Shown here: positions 9,553-16,824 of the stretch, one piece after another | Numbering within the stretch: the first letter of the stretch is position 1 | Layout: each line of letters begins with the position of its first letter | NCBI RefSeq assembly: GCF_002896965.1 | Contig: NZ_LYMM01000002.1 | Span: forward strand, 124,001-188,000 | DNA from: Novosphingobium guangzhouense | GTDB lineage: Bacteria; Pseudomonadota; Alphaproteobacteria; Sphingomonadales; Sphingomonadaceae | Reading direction: 5' to 3' | Length of the DNA stretch: 64,000 nt | Notes under the pieces: model-generated | What the model saw: the letters and a program-made list of their open reading frames with translations, nothing else | What the model was told of the DNA's origin: nothing | Database searches by the model: none | Translations under genes and position numbers: made by a program

Positions 9553-11179
9553 AGATGGCCTCCTTGAACGGGTCCATGCCGATACGGCGATAGGTGTCGA
9601 GGAAGCGTTCCTCGCCCTGCTTGTTGGCGAGATAGACCTCTGTGGCCTTTTCGATCGCATCGACCACGCCGTCCTCGGTGAAACCGGGGCCGATGATCTT
9701 GGCGAGCGAGGTGTCCGCACCTTCGCTGCCGCCGAACAGGAGCTGGTAGTTTTCCAGGCCCTTCTTGTCGACGCCAAGGATGCCGATGTGGCCCGCGTGG
9801 TGGTGGCCGCAGGCGTTGATGCAGCCCGAGATCTTGAGCTTCAGCTCGCCGATCTCGGCCTGCTTCTGCGCCGACCCGAAACGTTCGGAGATCTTCTGCG
9901 CGACCGGGATCGAGCGGGCGTTGGCAAGGCTGCAATAGTCAAGGCCGGGGCAGGCGATGATATCGCCCACGGTGTCGAGGTTGGCGGTGCCAAGGCCGGC
10001 TTCGTCCAGCGCCTTCCACACGGTATAAAGGTCCGCCTTCTTCACGTGCGGGAAGACGATGTTCTGCGCATGGGTGACGCGCAGTTCGTCGAACGAATAC
10101 TGCGTGCCCAGCTTTGCCATCAGGCGGATCTGGTCGGCCGAAGCGTCGCCGGGGATGCCGCCCACGGGCTTGAGCGAAACCGTGGCGATGATGTAGCCCG
10201 GCTGCTTGTGTGCGGTGGTGTTGCGTTCCACCCAGAGGCGGAAGTCGGGATCGGTCAGGTCCAGATCGTCCGACAGGCCGGTCTCGAAGGCGGGGTCGAC
10301 GAAGTGCGCCTTGATGCGCTCCAGCTCTGCCAGCGGAGGTTCGATCGCCAGGGTCTGCAGGTGCGCGAACTCTTCCTCGACCTGGCGGACGTATTCGTCA
10401 CGGCCCAGTTCGTGGACGAGGATCTTGATGCGCGCCTTGTACTTGTTGTCGCGGCGGCCATAGCGGTTGTAGACGCGCAGGCACGCTTCGGAATAAGTGA
10501 TGAGCTGGTCCAGCGGCACGAATTCGCGGATCAGCGGCGCGATCATCGGCGTGCGGCCCATGCCGCCGCCGGCGTAGAACTGCGCGCCGATTTCCCCGGC
10601 GTCGTTCTTCACCATCTTGATGCCGATGTCGTGCAGGCGCATCGCCGCGCGGTCCTTTTCGGATGCGATGACGGCGATCTTGAACTTGCGCGGAAGTACC
10701 AGGAATTCCGGGTGGAAGCTGGACCACTGGCGCAGCAGTTCCGCATAAGGGCGCGGATCGACGATTTCATCGGCGGCGGCACCGGCGAACTGGTCCGAAC
10801 TGATGTTGCGGATGCAGTTGCCGCTGGTCTGGATCGCGTGCATCTCCACCTTTGCCAGTTCGGCGAGGATGTCGGGCGTCTCTTCCAGCTTGATCCAGTT
10901 GTACTGGATGTTCTGCCGGGTGGTGAAGTGGCCGTAGCCGCGGTCGTACTTGTCCGCGATATCGCCCAGCAGGTGCATCTGGGTGCCGTTGAGGGTGCCG
11001 TATGGCACCGCCACGCGCAGCATGTAGGCGTGCAGCTGAAGGTACAGGCCATTCTGCAGGCGCAGCGGCTTGAACTGGTCCTCGGTCAGATCGCCGGCAA
11101 CGCGGCGGCGGACCTGGTCGCGGAATTCCGCGACGCGGGTGTCGACCATCTGCTGGTCGTATTCGTCGTACTTGTACAT
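9545..11179 (-). CDS. cysI: Nitrite/sulfite reductase hemoprotein
   Basis: A 544-residue siroheme-4Fe-4S reductase that converts sulfite to sulfide (six electrons). Two nitrite/sulfite reductase ferredoxin-like half-domains are visible, for example HFTTRQNIQYNWIKLEE in the first. The cluster and siroheme ligands are in CPGLDYCSLA and ISGCINACGHHH. Context with cysH and a siroheme-pathway methyltransferase favours sulfite over nitrite as substrate. The start codon shares one base with the stop of the preceding DUF2849 gene. Confidence 0.95.
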   Translation of the reverse strand: MYKYDEYDQQMVDTRVAEFRDQVRRRVAGDLTEDQFKPLRLQNGLYLQLHAYMLRVAVPYGTLNGTQMHLLGDIADKYDRGYGHFTTRQNIQYNWIKLEETPDILAELAKVEMHAIQTSGNCIRNISSDQFAGAAADEIVDPRPYAELLRQWSSFHPEFLVLPRKFKIAVIASEKDRAAMRLHDIGIKMVKNDAGEIGAQFYAGGGMGRTPMIAPLIREFVPLDQLITYSEACLRVYNRYGRRDNKYKARIKILVHELGRDEYVRQVEEEFAHLQTLAIEPPLAELERIKAHFVDPAFETGLSDDLDLTDPDFRLWVERNTTAHKQPGYIIATVSLKPVGGIPGDASADQIRLMAKLGTQYSFDELRVTHAQNIVFPHVKKADLYTVWKALDEAGLGTANLDTVGDIIACPGLDYCSLANARSIPVAQKISERFGSAQKQAEIGELKLKISGCINACGHHHAGHIGILGVDKKGLENYQLLFGGSEGADTSLAKIIGPGFTEDGVVDAIEKATEVYLANKQGEERFLDTYRRIGMDPFKEAIYG

Positions 11180-11475
11180 CAGATCACCCAGTTGATCGCG
11201 TCGGGGTCGGTAGGCTTGAGCGTAAGATCGGGGCGCACGGTCGGGCCAAGCGCGCGGATACGCTCCTTGATGTGCGCGGGGCGCACGCCTTCTTCGGTCT
11301 TTTCGCCATCGACGACATAGGCCGCGAAGACGTTCTGCGCGCCTTCCTCACGCGCGATGATCGCAGGTCCATGGTCGCCCACGTCGGCGCTGTCGTTCAC
11401 GTCGAGGGACCAGCCGAAGCCGGTCCACCAGACGACGGCGCCGCTTTTCAGGTCGTTGCCGGTCAGGATCTTCAC
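11179..11475 (-). CDS. DUF2849 domain-containing protein
   Basis: A 98-residue protein (MKILTGNDLKSGAVVWW...) matching the small DUF2849 family found almost only in alphaproteobacterial cys operons, just upstream of cysI. It begins with GTG, and this GTGA overlaps the cobA stop by 4 bases, so it is probably translationally coupled. Its function is unknown. Position suggests an accessory role in sulfite reduction or siroheme delivery. Confidence 0.85.
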   Translation of the reverse strand: MKILTGNDLKSGAVVWWTGFGWSLDVNDSADVGDHGPAIIAREEGAQNVFAAYVVDGEKTEEGVRPAHIKERIRALGPTVRPDLTLKPTDPDAINWVI

Positions 11476-12275
11476 TGCATTGCCTCCAGCGCCAGGGCGC
11501 GAATGGTGTTGTCCGCCGCGTCATGGTTTTGTGCGGCGACTGAGCCGATAACGATAAGCGCGGGGCTTTGCACCCTTTCGCTGTCCACGAGGTAGGCAAG
11601 GCCGGCCAGCGGTGCGCGAAGGACACGCATGTCGGGGCGGGTCGCCTTTTCGATCACGGCAACCGGCACGTCGGGCGCAAGACCGTCGGCGATGAGTTTT
11701 TCGGAAATCTGGGCGGCGGTGGCGAGACCCATGAAAATCACCAGCGTGCGTCCCTTGCCTGCAAGGCCCGACCAGTCCTGCTCGGAAAGGCCCTTGCACT
11801 GGCCGGCCACGAAGCTGACGATCGATGCGTGATCGCGGTGGGTCAGCGGGATCTGCGCAGCGGCCGAAGCGCCAAGGGCAGAGGAAATGCCGGGCACGAT
11901 CTCAACCGGCACGCCCGCAGCCTTGCAGGCTTGCGCCTCTTCGCCGCCGCGGCCGAACACGAAGGGGTCGCCGCCCTTGAGCCGCACGACATCGTTACCG
12001 GCCAGCGCCTCGCGCACGAGCAGGGCGTTGATATCTTCCTGCTTCATCGTGTGGCGCGAACGGGCCTTGGCCACGGAAACCAGCCTGGCGGTTGGCCGCG
12101 CCATGGCCAGGATCGCGGGATCGACCAGGCCGTCATGGACGATCAGCGACGCGCTCATCAGCAGGCGCGCGGCGCGCAGGGTCAGCAGATCCGGATCGCC
12201 GGGGCCTGCGCCTACAAGATGGACCTTGCCCCGGCGCGCATTGGCGTGGGCATGGGAAGAGGGATTCTCGGTCAT
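11472..12275 (-). CDS. cobA: Uroporphyrinogen-III C-methyltransferase (SUMT)
   Basis: A 267-residue SAM-dependent methyltransferase making precorrin-2, the precursor of siroheme. Motifs are VHLVGAGPGDPDLLTLRA near the N-terminus, VRLKGGDPFVFGRGGEE in the middle, and GISSALGASAAAQIPLTHRD. It is the first gene of the cys operon, so its product probably feeds the siroheme of CysI. No CysG dehydrogenase/ferrochelatase domain is attached; that step must be encoded elsewhere. Confidence 0.94.
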   Translation of the reverse strand: MTENPSSHAHANARRGKVHLVGAGPGDPDLLTLRAARLLMSASLIVHDGLVDPAILAMARPTARLVSVAKARSRHTMKQEDINALLVREALAGNDVVRLKGGDPFVFGRGGEEAQACKAAGVPVEIVPGISSALGASAAAQIPLTHRDHASIVSFVAGQCKGLSEQDWSGLAGKGRTLVIFMGLATAAQISEKLIADGLAPDVPVAVIEKATRPDMRVLRAPLAGLAYLVDSERVQSPALIVIGSVAAQNHDAADNTIRALALEAMQ

Positions 12276-12415
12276 GGTTTGCGGCAGATGGGCGCAATCC
12301 CGCCGGGATGCCAGCCAGAATGGCTTTGAGGGGGCTAAGGGCAGCTTTACGCGACCACAATTGCGGGAAAATCAGTCAGGATTTCCGAAATATCACCATC
12401 GGCGTCGGCGCTTCA

Positions 12416-12431
12416 TTAGTCCGGGTACTAA
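12416..12431. promoter_or_regulatory. Inverted repeat TTAGT-N6-ACTAA in the cobA/PilZ divergent region
   Basis: A 5-6-5 inverted repeat lies about 140 bases upstream of cobA and about 50 upstream of the PilZ-XRE start. It has the size of a dimeric repressor/activator operator and could serve the cys operon. The binding factor is unknown. The right arm overlaps the CtrA-like half-site. Confidence 0.35.
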
Positions 12432-12443
12432 CCAAATCTTAAC
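12428..12443 (+). promoter_or_regulatory. CtrA-like box CTAA-N7-TTAAC
   Basis: CTAACCAAATCTTAAC matches the alphaproteobacterial CtrA consensus TTAA-N7-TTAAC except for the first base. It lies 41 bases upstream of the PilZ-XRE start codon, an appropriate distance for promoter control. Confidence 0.5.
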
Positions 12444-12483
12444 CTAACGAGTGGACGTTCGTTGCACCAACGGAGGTGGACTG

Positions 12484-13161
12484 ATGCCCATTGCGGCCCA
12501 TTTTGAAGCGCCTGAAGCACACGGCCGCCCTCGTGCGGAGCGGCGACGCCTGTTGCTCGAAACGCAGGGGGCGCTGGAATCGGGCGTGCAGACCCAGGTG
12601 GTAATCCACAATTTCTCCGCAACCGGCGTGCTCCTTGAAAGCAAGCTCGACCTTGAAATCGGCGAGGTGCTGGAACTTGACCTTCCTGAAGCGCCGCTGG
12701 CGCGGGCACGGGTGATATGGGCAAGCGGCACGCTATACGGATGCGCATTCGACGCCCCGATCCCCAGTGCAACATTGCGAGCCGCGCAGCTGCGCAGTGC
12801 CGTTCAGACTGAACTTGGCCTTGGCGCGGCGCCTGCGCCAGTGGGTGCAGGGGCGATCGGCGGTGAAAGCCTTGGTGAGCGTCTCCACCGGCTGCGCAAG
12901 CTGCGCGGGCTGACGCAGGGCGAACTCGCAAGCCGTCTGGGCGTCAGCAAACCCACCGTATGGGCGTGGGAGCAGGGGCGCGCCCGCCCGATCGAAGAAC
13001 GGCTGGATGCGATTGCAGAAGCGCTTGGCGTCGAGACGGCGGAACTGCGTCCAAGCAGGACCGTGCCCGGTCTGACGGACCTGATTTCACGCTGCCGGGA
13101 ACAGATCGCGGCCGCCGTGGAAACGACGCCGGACAAGGTCCGCATCATGATAGAGCTTTGA
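12484..13161 (+). CDS. PilZ domain fused to XRE-family helix-turn-helix
   Basis: A 225-residue two-domain protein. The start at 12484 has GGAGGTGGA 5 bases upstream; an ATG at 12451 lacks a ribosome site. Residues ~15-105 form a PilZ domain with both c-di-GMP-binding motifs intact: RxxxR (R17-R21) and NFSATG (N43-G48, the [D/N]xSxxG motif). Residues ~120-180 are an XRE/Cro-type HTH (LGERLHRLRKLRGLTQGELA, then SRLGVSKPTVWAWEQG). The architecture implies a DNA-binding protein whose activity responds to cyclic di-GMP. That is inference. A GGDEF gene follows on the same strand after a 306-base gap. Confidence 0.85.
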   Translation: MPIAAHFEAPEAHGRPRAERRRLLLETQGALESGVQTQVVIHNFSATGVLLESKLDLEIGEVLELDLPEAPLARARVIWASGTLYGCAFDAPIPSATLRAAQLRSAVQTELGLGAAPAPVGAGAIGGESLGERLHRLRKLRGLTQGELASRLGVSKPTVWAWEQGRARPIEERLDAIAEALGVETAELRPSRTVPGLTDLISRCREQIAAAVETTPDKVRIMIEL

Positions 13162-13467
13162 TTCAGGGTCTATCCGTTTTTCCGCAACGACAATAACCAA
13201 CTATCGCGCAGGATGGGCGATCTGTCCGCGCGATATATTTTTGTATTCTCAATCCAAAATTTAAATGGTAAATTTGGGCTTAAATAATTCTTAACAGTTG
13301 TATTGTTAACTTACAAAACTAACAGCCTATGATGATTAACAAAATATCTATGGTTAAAGCTGTTAATTTTATTGGCGGAGTGTTTTAGGCAAGTTCTGTG
13401 AGTAGATTCGATGCGGCCTTGCGGTCGTTAACGGGCGGCTCACAGCAGGCACCGGGACGCATTCGGT
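13162..13467. other. AT-rich intergenic region upstream of the GGDEF gene
   Basis: This 306-base gap holds no ORF. Bases ~13230-13390 are strikingly AT-rich for this genome and contain several TTAA/GTTAAC words, including one perfect CtrA box at 13280. It is probably an extended promoter/regulatory region for the downstream gene. Confidence 0.6.
13280..13295 (+). promoter_or_regulatory. Perfect CtrA box TTAA-N7-TTAAC
   Basis: TTAAATAATTCTTAAC fits the CtrA consensus exactly. A second TTAAC (13306-13310, within the palindrome GTTAAC) and a TTAA-N5-TTAA pair at 13354-13366 lie nearby. The box is 172 bases upstream of the GGDEF start codon. Confidence 0.6.
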
Positions 13468-14394
13468 ATGGGCATGAATTTCACATTCCAGGAAAGCTCC
13501 GTCCTCTACGGAATGCTTGCCGAGAGCACGACCGACGTGATTCTCAAGACAGACCCGAAAGGCTTCATCGTGCATGCCACGTCAGGCATAGCCGATCTTG
13601 GCCACCGGGATGCCCACCGGGATGCGGTACGCGGCGATGCGGGGATGCTGGTTGGTCCCCATATCCTTGATCTTGTTGCCCCCGAGGCGAAGCAGCAGAT
13701 TTCCAAGGCGCATGCCCGCGCCATGGCGGGCGAGGATGTCGACTGGATCGAATTTCCCGCATTGACCCGCGATGATCGCAAGCGCTGGTTCGAACTGCGG
13801 ATGCGGGCACTGCTGCGGCACGATGGCGCGCCCTATGGCGTGCTGGGCGTGATGCGCAACGTGGACGAACTGCGCACGTTGAGCGAGAAGCTGTTCACTG
13901 CGACTTATACGGATCCGCTCACCGGCCTGACCAATCGCACCGCTTTCATCTCGATGCTTGAACATATGCTCGATTCGCAGATGGGCGGGTGTCTGGCACT
14001 GTTCAGCATCGATTTCTTCCGCACGATCAACATGCAGCACGGGCAGAGCGTGGGCGATGAAGTGCTGACCGTGTTTGCGGACCTGCTTCGCGAACTGCTT
14101 CGCAGCGAGGATATCATATCGCGCATCGGTTCGGAGCGTTTCGCCGTCATCCTGCCGCGCGTAACGCCCGCTGAGGCGGAAGGTATCTGCCGCCGCGTCG
14201 TGACGACGCTGGCGGATCTCAAGCAGACGATCGGCGACGGCAGCTTTGCGATGACCGCAAGCGCCAGCGTGGCCGCCGTCGACACCAGCCTGGATTCAAC
14301 CATCGAACGGGCGGAAATGGCGCTTTTCGTCGCCAAGGCGAAGGGCCGCAATCGGCTGGAGATGGAAAAGCCGGTTCGCCTCGCGGTAGGCTGA
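13468..14394 (+). CDS. PAS-GGDEF protein with degenerate signature (GSERF)
   Basis: A 308-residue protein without membrane segments. Residues ~10-135 form a PAS-like sensor (TTDVILKTDPKGFIVHAT, then GVLGVMRNVDELRTL). Residues ~145-300 form a GGDEF domain (YTDPLTGLTNRTAFISMLE, SIDFFRTINMQHG). The active-site loop reads GSERF at residues 221-225 instead of GG[D/E]EF, so the second Gly and the fourth-position Glu are lost, while the metal-binding Asp in SIDFF and the third-position Glu remain. Diguanylate cyclase activity is therefore doubtful. A regulatory GTP- or c-di-GMP-related role is possible. ATG codons at 13468 and 13474 are both feasible. Confidence 0.85.
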   Translation: MGMNFTFQESSVLYGMLAESTTDVILKTDPKGFIVHATSGIADLGHRDAHRDAVRGDAGMLVGPHILDLVAPEAKQQISKAHARAMAGEDVDWIEFPALTRDDRKRWFELRMRALLRHDGAPYGVLGVMRNVDELRTLSEKLFTATYTDPLTGLTNRTAFISMLEHMLDSQMGGCLALFSIDFFRTINMQHGQSVGDEVLTVFADLLRELLRSEDIISRIGSERFAVILPRVTPAEAEGICRRVVTTLADLKQTIGDGSFAMTASASVAAVDTSLDSTIERAEMALFVAKAKGRNRLEMEKPVRLAVG

Positions 14395-14402
14395 TCACCG
14401 CG

Positions 14403-14440
14403 AAAAAGAGGGGCGGCGCCGTTGCCGGGACCGCCCCTTT
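14403..14440. terminator. Bidirectional terminator between GGDEF gene and acyl-CoA dehydrogenase
   Basis: A 7-bp GC stem (GGGGCGG with CCGCCCC) is flanked by AAAAAGA on the left and TTT on the right, giving T runs on both strands. It sits between two convergent genes. Confidence 0.7.
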
Positions 14441-14474
14441 CGTCAGGTTGTGGTTTCTTGGATCGCTGTTGCGG

Positions 14475-15596
14475 TCAATTGAGCAGTCCGGCGTAACGGT
14501 CGAGTGCGGCCTGCGGTCCTTCCGGCCAGCGCGAAAGCGTCAGCAGGCGCTTGTGGCCGCCGCCGATGGCCAGTTCGTCAGTCACCCCCATGCCGCCGTG
14601 GAACTGGATCATCTCATGTCCCAGCCTTACTGACGCATCCGCGATGTAGGCCCGTGCGCCGTGGACGTTATGGGCGAAATCGTCGCTGCCCCAGGATACC
14701 AGGGCAAGGTTCAGCAGCGCACGGCTCTGCTCCATCGCCGCGTATTGCGTCACCATGCGGTGCTGGATGGCCTGGAAAGAGCCGAGCGCGGAGCCAAACT
14801 GATCGCGCGTTCGCAGATAGTCGATGGTTTCGGCGAAGATCCGCTCCATTATTCCCAGCGCCTCCGCGCTGCGGGCAAGGGCGGCGAGGTCGCTGGTTCG
14901 TGCGATGGCAGCAAGGCCGTCATCGCACAGCTTGTGATCGGCAGGCACGACCACGCCGTCCAGAGTGAGCGACGTGGCGACGCTGCCGTCTGCCATGTGC
15001 CAGTCATGCAGCGACGTTCCTGCAGCGTCTGCCGGTACAAGGAACAGGGCCACGCCCTTCGGATCGCCGGGCTCACCGGAAATCCGGGCGGACACGATGT
15101 AGGAGTCCGCCCCGCCGCCGGCTGCGCAATATGGCTTTGCACCGTCGAGTTTCCAGCCGCCGTCGCAAGCGGCAGCCGATGTTTCGACCCAATCCAGCCC
15201 GTCGCGGGCCTTCGCCTCGACATGCGCCAGCGCAAGGCGCTTGCTGCCGGCCAGCAGTTCATCCAGCCAGAGGTTGCGAAGCGCTTCGGGCGCGGTGGCG
15301 GCGAACAGCCGTCCGGCCATGACCACCGCTTCGGCAAGCGGTTCCACCACAAGGCCGCGGCCGAGCGCTTCGAACACCGTCGCGATTCCCGTGGCATCCA
15401 GGCCAAGGCCGCCAAGCTCTTCCGGGAATGGTGCCGCGATCAGGCCCAGTTCGCCCAGAAGCTGCCAGTTTGCATTCGAAAACCCGTTCGGTCCCGACAG
15501 GAAACCGCGACGGCTTTCGTGATCGTAATGGTCAGTGACGAAGCGCTCGGTCAGGGCCTTGAGCATTTCTTCGTCTTCGCTGAGATCGAAATTCAC
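14475..15596 (-). CDS. Acyl-CoA dehydrogenase family protein
   Basis: A flavoprotein dehydrogenase of about 373 residues. The N-terminal helical domain starts VNFDLSEDEEMLKALTERF, the middle has a beta domain, and the C-terminal helices include GSFQAIQHRMVTQYAAMEQSR and MIQFHGGMGVTDELAIGG. I favour the GTG at 15596, with GGGAG upstream and the usual MNFDL-type N-terminus, over an ATG seven codons earlier. The short C-terminus and divergent middle resemble ACADs found in sterol or terpenoid catabolism, where they work as heteromers. No partner is adjacent. The substrate is unknown. Confidence 0.87.
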   Translation of the reverse strand: MNFDLSEDEEMLKALTERFVTDHYDHESRRGFLSGPNGFSNANWQLLGELGLIAAPFPEELGGLGLDATGIATVFEALGRGLVVEPLAEAVVMAGRLFAATAPEALRNLWLDELLAGSKRLALAHVEAKARDGLDWVETSAAACDGGWKLDGAKPYCAAGGGADSYIVSARISGEPGDPKGVALFLVPADAAGTSLHDWHMADGSVATSLTLDGVVVPADHKLCDDGLAAIARTSDLAALARSAEALGIMERIFAETIDYLRTRDQFGSALGSFQAIQHRMVTQYAAMEQSRALLNLALVSWGSDDFAHNVHGARAYIADASVRLGHEMIQFHGGMGVTDELAIGGGHKRLLTLSRWPEGPQAALDRYAGLLN

Positions 15597-15776
15597 ATTC
15601 CACTCCCGGCGGGGCATTCCCGTTTGGGATCCCCGTTACTCGGCCGGGTCTACCACCAAGCGACGCAGCGTGACCGCTAGGCAAAAGACTAGTCATAAAA
15701 ACGCGCTATCTGGGCACTTCAAGCGATTGTGCCCCCCGATTCAGCGGGCTAAGGAAAGGGCCACGAGAGGACATCA

Positions 15777-16550
15777 ATGCAACTTCTGTCACAGGAAAAC
15801 ATCGACGCCGTCCGCGTGACGTCGCCCGAAGGCATCCGCCCGGCCGCCGAAGCGCTGCATCGTATCGCGCTGGAATGCGGCATGCGCGCGGCCCCTGCTC
15901 ATGACATCGCTGACAAGCGCACCCCGGTGGATGCAGACGGCAACCTGCTGGCCACCGAAGTGTTCGGCTGGGGCGATGGGGACCGGGTGTGGTGGCGCAA
16001 TTCGCGCATTGCCCTCGACAGTCCGCTGACGACCGCATGCCGCTTCGAAAGCCAGCCTTTCTGGGCCAATGCAGAAGGCTTCCGCACGCTGGAGCCCAAC
16101 GCTTATCTATCCTCCATCGATATCGGCAACTTCGAAACGCGCGCGCTGACCCGCGCGGCGATCGGGGTGCCGGTGCACTTGCCGTTCGGCCAGATCGGCG
16201 CCGTCAGCTTCAACCCGCTGGATCGTGACAAGACCGATCTTTCTGAAGACTTCGTGCGCTACTCCGATGCGCTTGGCCTTTATGCGCGCACGTTCATCGC
16301 AACTTACGTGCAGATCATGGGGTCCACGCAGGCGCTGCCGCCGGAATCGCGCCTTTCCAAGCGTGAGGTCGAATGCCTGCGCTGGGCTGCCATCGGCAAG
16401 ACTGACCTTGAAATCAGCATGATCATGTCGCGCAGCCGCGCCACGGTGCGGTTCCACATTCACAATGCCGCTACCAAGCTGAACGCCGTCAACCGTAGCC
16501 AGACCGTATTCAAGGCTGCGCAGCTGGGTTACATCTCGCTTCAAAACTGA
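15777..16550 (+). CDS. LuxR family transcriptional regulator (solo)
   Basis: A 257-residue protein. The N-terminal ~170 residues look like an autoinducer-binding domain (VWWRNSRIALDSPL, QPFWANAEGFRT). The C-terminal ~60 residues are a LuxR/GerE helix-turn-helix: LSKREVECLRWAAIGKTDLE, then ISMIMSRSRATVRFHIHNAA. No luxI-type synthase lies in the window, so it is an orphan receptor or responds to another ligand. A GAGAGGA ribosome site precedes the ATG. It is divergent from the acyl-CoA dehydrogenase gene with 180 bases between the starts, so it could control that gene. Confidence 0.87.
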   Translation: MQLLSQENIDAVRVTSPEGIRPAAEALHRIALECGMRAAPAHDIADKRTPVDADGNLLATEVFGWGDGDRVWWRNSRIALDSPLTTACRFESQPFWANAEGFRTLEPNAYLSSIDIGNFETRALTRAAIGVPVHLPFGQIGAVSFNPLDRDKTDLSEDFVRYSDALGLYARTFIATYVQIMGSTQALPPESRLSKREVECLRWAAIGKTDLEISMIMSRSRATVRFHIHNAATKLNAVNRSQTVFKAAQLGYISLQN

Positions 16551-16651
16551 TGTAGCGGCGGGGAAGTATCGCCGATGCGTGTCGCGTTACCCTCTTTCGC
16601 AACCCGATTTTGTTGATACACTCGGGACACAACATAAAGAGAGGGATGCCG

Positions 16652-16765
16652 ATGGAACGCAAGATGCATACGGCCTTGCTATTCAAGCTTCTGGTGATTT
16701 TTGCCGCCTTCGCGGCGCTCTTCGCCCCGCTTCGTTCATGGATACTCAATTCGGTGGGGTTCTAG
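16652..16765 (+). CDS. Possible small membrane protein (37 aa)
   Basis: A short ORF with one predicted transmembrane helix (LLFKLLVIFAAFAALFAP), charged residues before it and an aromatic C-terminus. The sequence AAAGAGAGGG lies 6 bases before the ATG at 16652, an excellent ribosome site. An in-frame ATG at 16646 is also possible. It lies between the LuxR gene and the convergent GMC gene. It could be a real leaderless small protein or chance; no family was recognised. Confidence 0.4.
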   Translation: MERKMHTALLFKLLVIFAAFAALFAPLRSWILNSVGF

Positions 16766-16824
16766 CCCGCAAGGGTGGCGACACATTGCATTGAGCGATG
16801 GTCGCCACCTTTATCCGTCAGGGA

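Noticed and set aside
9383..11320. A 645-codon plus-strand frame opposite cysI
   Set aside because: Antisense to cysI; no family features.
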